From Flavobacteriales bacterium (GTDB lineage Bacteria > Bacteroidota > Bacteroidia > Flavobacteriales_F > PHOS-HE28), in contig JADZAC010000072.1 of NCBI GenBank assembly GCA_020852835.1, forward strand, positions 1 through 61,552: a DNA stretch of 61,552 nucleotides, read 5' to 3'. The translations under genes and the position numbers were made by a program. Below the pieces are notes generated by a model that saw only the letters and a program-made list of their open reading frames with translations, did not search any database and was not told the DNA's origin. Positions 29,118 to 38,202 of this stretch are shown here, piece after piece (the first letter of the stretch is position 1; each line of letters starts with the position of its first letter).

Positions 29118-31865
29118 ATGCACCGGTCTCTCCCCCCCCTGTTCCGTCACCGTGCGGCGTTGTCCTCCTTGCTGTTTGCCGCGATCAGCAGTTGGACGTA
29201 TGCCACGGACTACTATGTGGCGCCTAACGGCAACGACGGCAACAATGGCACTTCAGCCGCTGCGGCATGGAGTTCCATTGCCCGGGTGAACCAGTCCGCA
29301 TTCGGCTTCCAGCCGGGCGATCGCATCCTGTTCAAGCGTGGCGGCACCTGGCGGGGAGAGTTGATCCTGGGCAGTTCGGGCACCCCCGGCCAGCCCATTA
29401 CCGTTGGGGCATACGGCACCGGGGCCAAGCCGATCATCAAAGGCAGCGAAACGGTCAGCGGTTGGACCGTTCACCAAGGCAGTATATGGAAGTGCACCGT
29501 AACCGCAGGCAAGGTGATCCAACTGTATGCCGGCGGTGAGCGGATGACCCCGGCACGCTTTCCCAACAGCGGCTGGTTGCGCAACGACCAGGGCGGGGGC
29601 AACCAGCTGCAAAGCGACGACCTCACCCAACCCAGCGGGTACTGGAACGACGCCGTGTGCGTGCTGCGCAGCTCCAACTGGTCCTTTGATACCTTACGCG
29701 TGGCCAGCCACAATGGGGAGACGCTGCAATTCACCTCGGGCGTCACCTATTTGGAGAACAATCCATGGGGGTTCTACCTGCGGGGCAAGCTCAGCGAATT
29801 GGACAGCCCCGGTGAATGGTTCTATGATCCGGCGAGCCAGCAGCTCTACCTGTGGCCCTTGGGCAGTGGCAACCCGAACAGCCTGACGGTGGAGGCCGCC
29901 ATCCACCAAAACGGCATCAACTGCTACTGGCAGCGGTCCAACCTGAAAGTGCAGGACCTGGAATTCCGGCATCAAACCGTTGCGGGCATCCGCAATGACG
30001 GAGCGAACAACGTAACCGTTTCGGGCTGCACGTTCCGCGACCTCTACCATGGCATCTCCAGCGCGGGCCAATCCAGCAAGATCACCGGCAACGAATTCCG
30101 CGACACCTACGCCACGGCGGCATTCCTGCTGGACAACAATGCCTTGATCGAAGGCAATGACTACAGGCACATCGCCATGTTGGAGGGAGAAGGTGAAAGC
30201 AGCTGGGGCTACTTCGGCATCCGTGCCATCGGCAACAACGTGGTGATCCGGGGCAACCGGCTGGACAGCATCGGATACATCGGCATAAATGCCGAGCAGA
30301 ACACGCTCGTGGAGCGCAACGTGGTGCTCCGCTCCGTGGCCCTGCTCAACGACGGGGGCTCCATTGCCATTGACCATGCCGACGGCATGATCATCCAGGA
30401 CAACATCGTGGGCGATCCCATCGGGCGGATGGACAACGGTGTGGCCATGGTGAGCCCGTACTTTGAGAACATGACCATGGGCATCTACTTCGGCAACACC
30501 TCCATTAAAAACACAGTGGTGCAGCGCAATACCGTGTACGGTTGCCACGGTGCCGGCATCCACGTGGACCATACCATGGTCACCTCCGGCATCCAGGTGA
30601 AGGACAACGTGCTTTACAACAACAAGATCCAGATCACCCTCTCGGACTACTCCAACAACGTGGGCACCGGCGCCACGCCACCTTACCATGTGCCCCAATA
30701 CAACGATGTGTACAGCGGCAATGTGATGTACTGCCTCACCAAGGACCAGCTCTGCATGCGCCAGTACCACGTGTACGGTTCGGACCCGGTGGACTTCGGC
30801 ACCTACACCAACAACAGCTACTTCAATCCGTACAACGAGCTGAGCATCGAAATCATCAACTTCGCTTCGGGCAACCGCACATACACCCTGGAGCGTTGGC
30901 AGGCCGACCGCAATGAGGATGCCGGCAGTACGCGAAGCCCGCTTCGACAGGCCGGTTTCACCACAACGGATGAGCTCAGCGCCAACCTGGTGCAGAACGG
31001 CCAGTTCAGCAACAATGTGAACGGCTGGTCCGGCTGGCCCACCAACGCCCAGGTGAGCCGTGTGACGAACTACCTCGACAACGGTGCGCTGAAGGCCTAT
31101 TTGCCCAACAACAGCATGTACCCTTCCTTCACCATGCACAACCCGGACCTGTTCCCCATCCAGAACAGCGCTTGGTACCGCGTGCGGTGCAGCTTGCAGA
31201 GCAATGCCAATGGCCAGCTGATCCTCGGGATCAAAGGCCAATCCACTTCCGGCGACCCGTATACCACCTGGCAACAGGAAATCCCCTTCAGTACCGAGCG
31301 TCGGGACCTGGAACTGTATTTCCAAAGCACCCTGAGCGACCAGGCATGGATCCAGTTCACCAACCTGTGGACCGACCCGATGTACTACCTGGACAATGTG
31401 GAGGTGACCCGGGTGAACGTGCAACCGGCAAACCCCCAGGAAAAGCACCTGCTGCTGGTGAACGACCAATCGGGCACGCAAACGGTGGCCTTGCCCGAAG
31501 GTTGCTGGAGCAGCGTGGGGGGCGAGGTGCTGCAAGGGCAAGCCCTGTTGCCCGCAATGAGCTCCTTGGTGATCTATTTGCTGCCCGACGATGCCTGCGG
31601 GCTCACGACCACCGTTCCCACCAACTTGGCCGATGCCGGACCTGGCGCCATCCACCCGAACCCGGCACAGGCCAATGGACCTATCCGGTTCGGAGCGGGG
31701 ATCACCGGTCATGTCACCTTGTTCAACATGCAAGGAGCTGAAGCGTGGAGCGCAACGGTGCCCATGGGCGGAGAGCTCGTTCTTCCGGCACTGCCCGCCG
31801 GCATGTACATGGCCCACCTGCAAAGCAAGGGCGGCCCCTTGGTCCGGAAGTTGATCGTGCACTGA
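29118..31865 (+). CDS. Secreted right-handed parallel beta-helix protein with probable T9SS C-terminus
   Basis: A 915-residue exported protein. The ATG at 29118 gives a signal peptide (SSLLFAAISSWTYA) followed by DYYVAPNGNDGNNGTSAAAA, the usual entry to pectate-lyase-like parallel beta-helix proteins. Solenoid turns run to about residue 600, with ladders such as NALIEGNDYRH, NNVVIRGNRLDSIGY and IQDNIVGDPIG. A jelly-roll-like domain follows (about 630-780, VQNGQFSNNVNGWSGWP). The end resembles a T9SS sorting domain (IHPNPAQANGPIRFGAG ... ALPAGMYMAHLQ). The fold is typical of polysaccharide lyases, hydrolases and epimerases. It is encoded opposite to, and between, the two exopolysaccharide blocks, so it may process that polymer (inference). 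Confidence 0.9.
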   Translation: MHRSLPPLFRHRAALSSLLFAAISSWTYATDYYVAPNGNDGNNGTSAAAAWSSIARVNQSAFGFQPGDRILFKRGGTWRGELILGSSGTPGQPITVGAYGTGAKPIIKGSETVSGWTVHQGSIWKCTVTAGKVIQLYAGGERMTPARFPNSGWLRNDQGGGNQLQSDDLTQPSGYWNDAVCVLRSSNWSFDTLRVASHNGETLQFTSGVTYLENNPWGFYLRGKLSELDSPGEWFYDPASQQLYLWPLGSGNPNSLTVEAAIHQNGINCYWQRSNLKVQDLEFRHQTVAGIRNDGANNVTVSGCTFRDLYHGISSAGQSSKITGNEFRDTYATAAFLLDNNALIEGNDYRHIAMLEGEGESSWGYFGIRAIGNNVVIRGNRLDSIGYIGINAEQNTLVERNVVLRSVALLNDGGSIAIDHADGMIIQDNIVGDPIGRMDNGVAMVSPYFENMTMGIYFGNTSIKNTVVQRNTVYGCHGAGIHVDHTMVTSGIQVKDNVLYNNKIQITLSDYSNNVGTGATPPYHVPQYNDVYSGNVMYCLTKDQLCMRQYHVYGSDPVDFGTYTNNSYFNPYNELSIEIINFASGNRTYTLERWQADRNEDAGSTRSPLRQAGFTTTDELSANLVQNGQFSNNVNGWSGWPTNAQVSRVTNYLDNGALKAYLPNNSMYPSFTMHNPDLFPIQNSAWYRVRCSLQSNANGQLILGIKGQSTSGDPYTTWQQEIPFSTERRDLELYFQSTLSDQAWIQFTNLWTDPMYYLDNVEVTRVNVQPANPQEKHLLLVNDQSGTQTVALPEGCWSSVGGEVLQGQALLPAMSSLVIYLLPDDACGLTTTVPTNLADAGPGAIHPNPAQANGPIRFGAGITGHVTLFNMQGAEAWSATVPMGGELVLPALPAGMYMAHLQSKGGPLVRKLIVH

Positions 31866-31937
31866 CCCGCGCCATCACCCCTGCTTGCTACCCGCAGGTT
31901 GCGATACCCTGCATGGCAATGGCCGCCCGTAGCCGTA

Positions 31938-32447
31938 TCAGGCCTTGCGCTTGGGGAAGCACCGGGCAGGGTTCCCCACGGCCACGTGTTCCGGCGGCAC
32001 ATCTTTCACCACCACTGCACCCGCTCCTATGGCCACGTCATGGCCAATGGTTATGGGCCCGATGATCACGGCATTGGCGCCGATATCCACCCGGTCGCCG
32101 AACACCGGGGCGCGACTGAAGGAACCGTCCTTTTGCAGCTTATTGCCGATGGTGGTGCTGTTGCGCACAGTGCAACCCGCACCGAACACGGTGCCATCGT
32201 TGACCACCAGGGCCTGCCCGTGATCCAACCGGAAGCCCGGCCCGATGCGTGTCTTCCAAGGCAGTTCTATGCACAGGAGCCATTCCACCAGCAAGCGGTA
32301 CAACAGGAACAGCGGCAGGAAAAGGATGAAGGTGGCCAAGCTCCGCCGCAGCAGGTGCATCAACCGGAAGAACACCATGACCAAGCGCCCCTTGGGGTTA
32401 CCCCTGTTGGCACGCCAATCCTGCAATAGTCCGTGGTTGGCGCTCAT
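31938..32447 (-). CDS. Serine acetyltransferase-like left-handed beta-helix acyltransferase
   Basis: A 169-residue protein. An N-terminal helical part with a hydrophobic segment (LATFILFLPLFLLYRLLVEW) precedes hexapeptide repeats (GTVFGAGCTVRNSTTIGNK, then FGDRVDIGANAVIIGPITIG), ending VGNPARCFPKR as in CysE/WbbJ-like enzymes. In a polysaccharide cluster, such proteins usually O-acetylate a sugar of the repeat unit with acetyl-CoA rather than make O-acetylserine. The start ATG at 32447 overlaps the stop of the GT2 gene (ATGA). It is the last gene of the wza-led block. Confidence 0.88.
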   Translation of the reverse strand: MSANHGLLQDWRANRGNPKGRLVMVFFRLMHLLRRSLATFILFLPLFLLYRLLVEWLLCIELPWKTRIGPGFRLDHGQALVVNDGTVFGAGCTVRNSTTIGNKLQKDGSFSRAPVFGDRVDIGANAVIIGPITIGHDVAIGAGAVVVKDVPPEHVAVGNPARCFPKRKA

Positions 32448-33274
32448 GGTTGTTGCTTGCCCTGCAATGGTGCCGCCAACTGGTTGAACCACAGCTTCGC
32501 CATGCCCGGCAAGTAGAGTGCCGTACGGACCGTTCTGGCCAACACTTTCTCCATTCGGGAGAAGCCCAATACCTCGCACATGCGGTCGCTCTCCTTCAAC
32601 ATGCGGGCGAAGGAACCCGACATGCTGGCCCCTCCGGCGGTAAAGTGCGCCAGCACGATCGGCAAATACAGGAATTGCCGGCGGTTCTCCCGCCAGGCAC
32701 GGTAGGTCCACAGGTGATCGCCGCTCACGCGGAAGGATGGATCGAACGGATGGCCGGCGTAATATGACCGCCGTACAAAAAAGCTGGGATGGTTCAGCAC
32801 CATTTCCCAGTACTTCAACAAAAAGGAGGAGCGCTTGGCATGCTTCACCTTGCGGGCCCCGCTGGGATACTCCACCAGGATATCGCCATGCACGATATTG
32901 ATGTGCTCCTTTCCGGCCACCGCTTCTACGACCTTGGCCACCGCACCATGGGCGTAGGCATCATCCGCATTGATCAACCCCACCCATTCACCTTGGGCCA
33001 GCCCAATGCCCTTGTTCATGGCGTCGTAGATCCCATTGTCCTTGGCACTGCACCAGTAGGCAATACGGTCCTCATGCCGCCGGATGATGTCCAAGGTGCC
33101 GTCATTGCTTCCCCCATCCACGATCACGTACTCCATGCCCGGAAAATCCTGCTCCAATACACTGTGAATGGTCCGCTCCAACGTGGCGGCACCATTATAT
33201 ACGACTGTTACAATGCTCACCACCGGGGGATCCAGGGGAATTCCCTCCTTGGTGCGGATTCCTCCTTCGATCAT
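32444..33274 (-). CDS. Glycosyltransferase family 2
   Basis: A 276-residue GT-A fold inverting transferase. VSIVTVVYNGAATLERTIHS opens the nucleotide-binding domain, VIVDGGSNDGT is the conserved second element, and INADDAY carries the DxD-type metal site. VSGDHLWTYRAWRENR is the likely acceptor-side motif. The ATG at 33274 overlaps the wzy-like stop by 4 bases; the open frame continues upstream without family-like sequence. It is similar in layout to WcaA/WcaE-like transferases of capsule clusters. Confidence 0.92.
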   Translation of the reverse strand: MIEGGIRTKEGIPLDPPVVSIVTVVYNGAATLERTIHSVLEQDFPGMEYVIVDGGSNDGTLDIIRRHEDRIAYWCSAKDNGIYDAMNKGIGLAQGEWVGLINADDAYAHGAVAKVVEAVAGKEHINIVHGDILVEYPSGARKVKHAKRSSFLLKYWEMVLNHPSFFVRRSYYAGHPFDPSFRVSGDHLWTYRAWRENRRQFLYLPIVLAHFTAGGASMSGSFARMLKESDRMCEVLGFSRMEKVLARTVRTALYLPGMAKLWFNQLAAPLQGKQQP

Positions 33275-34566
33275 GTGGACGGTCCCTGGGGATTGGTGAT
33301 AACGGTGGCTGGTTCCTCTTTTTTCATTACTACCGGGCCCATAAGTACGAATAATAGGCAAAACCCGCTGTAGTAGGCATACCCCACGATATCGATCTGC
33401 CAAACGAACATCAAATAGACGAACGCCGCAAACAGCGGGGCCATGCGGGTATCCAGCAGATAGTGTTGCCGGTAGTACCGGAAACCGGCCCAGTAGACGG
33501 CGTACATCAATAGGATGCCCACGATGCCCTGGTCCACCAGCATTTCCAGGAATGCACTGTGCATGTGCAGGTTGAATGAGCCCGACTCGCCCCACAAGTT
33601 CGCCACACGCTCCAGCAGGCGGAGGCGGTACTGCCCATTATAGCCGTTCCCGAAGAGCAGGCCCCGGCGATCGTCCATCAACCAATCCGCTGCAGCCGTC
33701 CAGATGTACGTACGCCCATTGAAGGTGGTGACATCCTCTTTGTCAACCCGCTCCAGGATCGCCACGAACACGGGCAAGGAGAGGATCTGGTAGATGAGCA
33801 AGGCAAAGCTCATCATCAGGGGCATGGTGAACAGGGACAAGGTGAACAATCCCTTCAGCGTCTTCATGGCCCGGGTGATGAACAGTGCCGTAAGCACAAT
33901 GAAGATCATGAACGAAAGGCGGCTGTTGATGCTCAGGATCATGGCCATGTTCACTACGTACACCGCCGCCAGTAGCGACCAACGGACAGGATCCGTCCGG
34001 AAATCGCGCAGGTGGAAAAGCAGCATCAGGTTGATGATGGCCAGTAAATGGGCCGCATCGTAGATGCCCATGGCGAAGGGCGGACTTGCACGGCCGCTGA
34101 AATAGTGGAGGTGATTGCGCATGCCCATGCCCATGCCCACCAGGTTGATCCCCACATACGCCAGGAATCCCCACAGCACCAGGTCCGCCATATTGAAATC
34201 GGGATCGTGGCGGTTATAGACCTGCACCACCACGGAACTGAGGAAAGGGGCCACGAAGAGCAAGATGAGCAAGGCGCCATTGGCCCCTGTGATCAGCGGG
34301 CTGTTGTAGTGCAAGCCCAACAACACGGAAAAGCTGATGGAGGCCAACGCTCCCATGACCAACAGGAACTTGCCGTTGACCAAAGGCTTCACCGTCCCCC
34401 GGTAAAGCAGGTCCAGCAGGTAAATGCCCAAGATGAGCAGGAACGGCAACGCGCACATCAAGATCCCCACGGCGAAACCACGATCCACCATGGCATAGGC
34501 CCCGATCCCGTACCAAGGGAACGACAGGACGAACAGCGCGTTTATGAGCTTCCTCTTGCTAAGCAC
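33271..34566 (-). CDS. O-antigen ligase/polymerase family membrane protein (Wzy-like)
   Basis: A 431-residue protein with about 10-12 membrane helices and one large periplasmic loop late in the sequence. The loop has the Wzy_C pattern: FNGRTYIWTAAADWLMDDRR, LLFGNGYNGQYRLR, and then LHMHSAFLEMLVDQGIVGIL. Such proteins either polymerise lipid-linked repeat units or ligate the chain; with a flippase and Wzc/Wza beside it and no waa genes, polymerase is the likelier role. It overlaps the GT2 gene and lies 38 bases after the transferase at 34605. Confidence 0.9.
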   Translation of the reverse strand: MLSKRKLINALFVLSFPWYGIGAYAMVDRGFAVGILMCALPFLLILGIYLLDLLYRGTVKPLVNGKFLLVMGALASISFSVLLGLHYNSPLITGANGALLILLFVAPFLSSVVVQVYNRHDPDFNMADLVLWGFLAYVGINLVGMGMGMRNHLHYFSGRASPPFAMGIYDAAHLLAIINLMLLFHLRDFRTDPVRWSLLAAVYVVNMAMILSINSRLSFMIFIVLTALFITRAMKTLKGLFTLSLFTMPLMMSFALLIYQILSLPVFVAILERVDKEDVTTFNGRTYIWTAAADWLMDDRRGLLFGNGYNGQYRLRLLERVANLWGESGSFNLHMHSAFLEMLVDQGIVGILLMYAVYWAGFRYYRQHYLLDTRMAPLFAAFVYLMFVWQIDIVGYAYYSGFCLLFVLMGPVVMKKEEPATVITNPQGPST

Positions 34567-34604
34567 GGCTCAGGGGCGGTGGAACCGCCGGGAAAGGTAG
34601 CTGC

Positions 34605-35588
34605 TTAGTTCAAGCCCAACCGTTTTTGCACCTTGGAGAGGAAGGGCGTGATCGCTTCGTCCAACCTTTCGGGCAAGAGGTGTTTCACCGCATCCTTGAA
34701 CTTGCGGAACAAGCTCGGTTGGATGTACCGTTCAAAATAGGCCAGGTCGCGCACGGCATCCACCACCATGAACCGGGGGTGCTTCAACGGGAAGGACATC
34801 CGCGACAGGTCTGATTTATTGCGCTTGTCATTCTCGCTGACGGTATGGGTGCCATCCGCTCCGAAGCCGATGTTCCTCACCAGGTTGATGTTGGGAATGC
34901 AGGTGATGCCCCGGTTGATGATCCGGGCAAAATCCATCTGGTAATCCCAAGAGCGGATCCGGCCGTCGAACTGCCCCTGGAAAAGTTTGTATGCCTCGGT
35001 CATCTCCGCCTTGCTCAGGAAGTGGCCGTTCAACAATTGCCGGTCACGGCATTCGGGCCAATCCTTCATGTGCACGTCATACTTCTTCCACACCCGCCGC
35101 CATCCTGCCCATCCCCAATATGCGCCATATCCATGGGCGGAAAAGTAGTAGGACCCACCGTCCTTGGCCTCCCATTCGGTCATCAGGTTGTTGCCCATGA
35201 TGCACCATACCCGTTCATCATGGCGGTAGCGCTCCAGCAGCTCTTCGCAATAATTGAAGAAGCTGGGGTCCGGGCAGGTGTCGTCCTCCAGAATGATGCC
35301 TTCCTCCTCATGTTCAAAAAACCAGTTCATGGCCGTGGATTCGCCCATCATCACGCCTTGGTTCACCTCGCTGAACCGGGTGAACAGCTGGCAATCCCAG
35401 TCTACCATGGACACCAAGGCACGCACCCGTTCACAGCGCTCCTTCTCCTTTGCGTTCCGGGGTCCGTCACAAGCGAAGTACAGCCGGGGGGGCTTGGCCT
35501 GGCGGATCGCCTCCAGCACCATGCGCGACGGCTCTTCGCGGTTGAACGCGATGAACAGCACGGCGGTGCCCATTGGTTTTGTGTTCAT
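34605..35588 (-). CDS. GT-A fold glycosyltransferase (GNT-I-like)
   Basis: A 327-residue protein. TAVLFIAFNREEPSRMVLEA and LYFACDGPRN mark the N-terminal nucleotide-binding fold, and GIILEDDTCPDPSFFNYCEE carries an acidic EDD motif as in GNT-I/POMGnT-like nucleotide-diphospho-sugar transferases. YWGWAGWRRVWKKYD and RIRSWDYQMDFARI are further conserved blocks seen in bacterial relatives. Its start overlaps the GT61-like stop by 4 bases (ATGA). It is probably a repeat-unit transferase; the donor is unknown. Confidence 0.85.
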   Translation of the reverse strand: MNTKPMGTAVLFIAFNREEPSRMVLEAIRQAKPPRLYFACDGPRNAKEKERCERVRALVSMVDWDCQLFTRFSEVNQGVMMGESTAMNWFFEHEEEGIILEDDTCPDPSFFNYCEELLERYRHDERVWCIMGNNLMTEWEAKDGGSYYFSAHGYGAYWGWAGWRRVWKKYDVHMKDWPECRDRQLLNGHFLSKAEMTEAYKLFQGQFDGRIRSWDYQMDFARIINRGITCIPNINLVRNIGFGADGTHTVSENDKRNKSDLSRMSFPLKHPRFMVVDAVRDLAYFERYIQPSLFRKFKDAVKHLLPERLDEAITPFLSKVQKRLGLN

Positions 35589-36847
35589 TCCTCGTTGAAG
35601 ATGTTCACCAAGTTGTCCCTTTTGTAAACCGCGAAATCCTTGAACATGGAAACCACATGCCTGGCCACGGCCCGTGGAACGGCAAATTCATCAACGAACC
35701 GGTAGAGGAACAACTGCATGCGGTCATGGTAGCGCACGGAGATGTCCTGCACCATGTTGCCGTAGCGGTCGTAGGGAAGGATCTCCACACAACCGGCGGC
35801 ATGGGCCGTGGGAAGCAGCATATTGCTGCCATGCACGCCCACCACCACCTGGCTGGCGGCATAGGTGCGGCACCAGGTCAGCTCGGTACCTGCGTCCATC
35901 TTCTCCGTGCGCAGGTCCTCCACGCCCGGTGGCATGCCGCCGGGCCGGCCCAGTCCCACCACTGCGAATCGGGCAGTCGGCAGTTCCTTGCGCATGTGCG
36001 CCATGCTGCGTTTCACCAGGCGGTCCTGGGCGTGTATGAACCATCGCGTGAGCGGCCCGTTGGGGCTTAGCTTCCTGGCGATCCTGTACATGAGCTTCGT
36101 TCCCGCTCCCGCGATCCACAAGCGGTCTTCCCTCAATACAAAAGTGATCTTCGGGGGTTGCTCCAGAAACTGCGAGAGCCGAAAGGGCGGCACCTTGCTG
36201 AAGCGGGATATGTCCATGACGGCAAATTCCGGATGGGCATAGCCCTTGCCCAAAAACACTTCTTTGTACCGCGGTAATTGGTCCTGCACGAACCGGTCGA
36301 TCGATGTGGACCACCGCTGTGCTTCACCCAAGCGTTGATCCACGACCCATACTTCAGCCACTCCTTCCGGGACCAGCCAAAGGAACATGCGCGGCACGAT
36401 CACCACCAGGCCAAGTTCCGGGTGTTTGTCCAAATAGTACTGGGCGTTGTACAACTTCAGCAATACGTGGCCGTAGAGATAATCGAGCGTATTGAGCACC
36501 ACCACCCTTTGAGCGGTCCTGTTCACCACGCGTTCCATGCGTACTTCCTGGTGCCACTGGTCATGATAACCCCGGACCAAGGGGGCATAGATCCATGCAG
36601 GCCCGTTGGTGGGGTTGAAGAGCTCTCCCTTGCGCATGCCGATGGCCATGGGGTGGTCCACGGCGAAGCCAACAGGCAGGTCCTGCAGGAAATCCAGCTT
36701 GCACGAACGGCAGCCGTGAGCGCCCAGCACATGAATGCCGGGCCATACGCTGCCGCTGGCTTCCACCTCGCGGGACCCGCATGCGGGACAGTCGGGCGCT
36801 GAGGCAGGCCGGGGCAGCAAGGGCACAAGGTGCGGGTGCGGGAGCAT
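35585..36847 (-). CDS. Glycosyltransferase, GT61-like, with N-terminal Cys4 segment
   Basis: A 420-residue protein from the ATG at 36847. Residues 16-50 contain CPACGSREVEAS and, after about 20 residues, HGCRSCKLDF, a four-cysteine pattern that would suit a zinc ribbon. The GT61/DUF563 part follows: VVVLNTLDYLYGHVLLKLYN, LGLVVIVPRMFLWLVPEG, and the conserved VVVGVHGSNMLLPTAHAAG plus VEILPYDRYGN. The zinc-ribbon-like start is unusual for this family. It lies 2 bases after the wzx stop and overlaps the next gene by 4. Confidence 0.85.
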   Translation of the reverse strand: MLPHPHLVPLLPRPASAPDCPACGSREVEASGSVWPGIHVLGAHGCRSCKLDFLQDLPVGFAVDHPMAIGMRKGELFNPTNGPAWIYAPLVRGYHDQWHQEVRMERVVNRTAQRVVVLNTLDYLYGHVLLKLYNAQYYLDKHPELGLVVIVPRMFLWLVPEGVAEVWVVDQRLGEAQRWSTSIDRFVQDQLPRYKEVFLGKGYAHPEFAVMDISRFSKVPPFRLSQFLEQPPKITFVLREDRLWIAGAGTKLMYRIARKLSPNGPLTRWFIHAQDRLVKRSMAHMRKELPTARFAVVGLGRPGGMPPGVEDLRTEKMDAGTELTWCRTYAASQVVVGVHGSNMLLPTAHAAGCVEILPYDRYGNMVQDISVRYHDRMQLFLYRFVDEFAVPRAVARHVVSMFKDFAVYKRDNLVNIFNEE

Positions 36848-36849
36848 GC

Positions 36850-38202
36850 TCAGTTCACATTTCGGATCTTCCAGAACGTCCCGATGCCCTTCATCATCCA
36901 GCGGAAATTCGGCCGGGCCTCCTTGAAGAAAAGATCCACGAGAAAGATGCTGACGAAGAAGGAACCGATCATGGCCCAAATGGCTCCGATGGATTGATAC
37001 GCGGGGATCAGCACATAGTTCATGCCAATGTTGAGCGCGGCTCCCACCACGGCGGTGACCAAGGAATACTTGAACAGGCTTTCGTTGGTGATGAAACTTC
37101 CTTTGCCCACGCCCATGTTGGTGAAGAACAACCGGATCGCAAACAAGGACAGCAGGTAGCCCGCCATGCGGAACTCCTCCCCGAACAAGAGCACCATCAC
37201 CGGTTCGGCCAAGAAATACAAGGGCACGGACACCACCAGGAACAAGATGAAGAGCAGCCTGTACTGGTTGACCAGCCGTTCCTCATAGAGCCGGCGGTCT
37301 TGTGCACGGGCCCTGGTGATGGCCGGTGCCAGGGAGGCCACCACGATCCCGGGAATGAAGCCCAAGGCCTCGATCATTTTCAACGCAGCGGAATACTGAC
37401 CCACTTCGGCGTCGGCAGCAGCTTCCCCGATGGTGTGGCGCAGGATGTCGCCGATCATCACCTGGTCGATCTTGGCTTGGACGTACAAGGCCAACCCGAA
37501 GATGATCAACGGCCAGGACTGGTTCAACAGGTATCGTGCGGTGGTACGGTCATAGCGCCAACCCCGCCAGGAAAGGCCGTGCCGGCCGTAGGTGATCAGA
37601 AATCCACCGGCAGCAATGGCCATTTCCACAATGTAGGCACATGCAAACCATACCAGTGGTGCATGCAGCAGTACCAGGCCCAAGCGGAAGAACGAACCCA
37701 GCAAGGCTTGGGCAATGTTCACGCGGGCCGCGGTTTGCGCCTCCACCCGGGAAAGGAAGTATTGTTCGGCAACGATCAGGGGCTTGAGGAATTCCGCCGA
37801 AGCGATCAGCAGGATCATCAGGACCTTCGTACGGTCCAGGTCTTTGGCCCATGCCAGCACCATCACGGTGATGAACAGGACCACGGCACCGCAGAGCTTG
37901 ATCGTGGCAGCTGTGCCCAGGAGCTGGTCCCGGCGGTCCGGTCGGCGCACCAGGTCGCGGATCAGGATATCATCCAGGCCCATGGAGGTGAGGGCGAAGA
38001 AGATGCCCACGAACGCACTGGCGTAGTTGAGCTGACCGAACAGCTCGGGGCCGAGATACCGGGTGACGAAGATGCTGGTGATGAGCACGGAGGCCAGCCT
38101 GACCACGCGGTCCACGAAAAGCCAGGAGGTGTTCCTGAAATACTTGCGGAACCCTTCGGAGCGCAGCTTGTTCACCAACGTGCCACCGGTGCTCTCACGC
38201 AT
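36850..38202 (-). CDS. wzx: Polysaccharide flippase (Wzx/MOP family)
   Basis: A 450-residue protein with about 12-14 membrane helices that would flip the lipid-linked repeat unit across the inner membrane. The N-terminus has NTSWLFVDRVVRLASVLITS and RYLGPELFGQLNYASAFVGI, the usual MATE/Wzx start with the conserved Arg. FGLALYVQAKIDQVMIGDI and EALGFIPGIVVASLAPAITR match the centre of the family. The ATG at 38202 overlaps wzc by 8 bases. The gene order wza-wzc-wzx is common in Wzx/Wzy clusters. Confidence 0.94.
   Translation of the reverse strand: MRESTGGTLVNKLRSEGFRKYFRNTSWLFVDRVVRLASVLITSIFVTRYLGPELFGQLNYASAFVGIFFALTSMGLDDILIRDLVRRPDRRDQLLGTAATIKLCGAVVLFITVMVLAWAKDLDRTKVLMILLIASAEFLKPLIVAEQYFLSRVEAQTAARVNIAQALLGSFFRLGLVLLHAPLVWFACAYIVEMAIAAGGFLITYGRHGLSWRGWRYDRTTARYLLNQSWPLIIFGLALYVQAKIDQVMIGDILRHTIGEAAADAEVGQYSAALKMIEALGFIPGIVVASLAPAITRARAQDRRLYEERLVNQYRLLFILFLVVSVPLYFLAEPVMVLLFGEEFRMAGYLLSLFAIRLFFTNMGVGKGSFITNESLFKYSLVTAVVGAALNIGMNYVLIPAYQSIGAIWAMIGSFFVSIFLVDLFFKEARPNFRWMMKGIGTFWKIRNVN

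Noticed and set aside
29694..31862. 722-residue minus-strand frame opposite the beta-helix protein
   Set aside because: It is a reverse-complement shadow; the plus-strand gene has clear domain structure.
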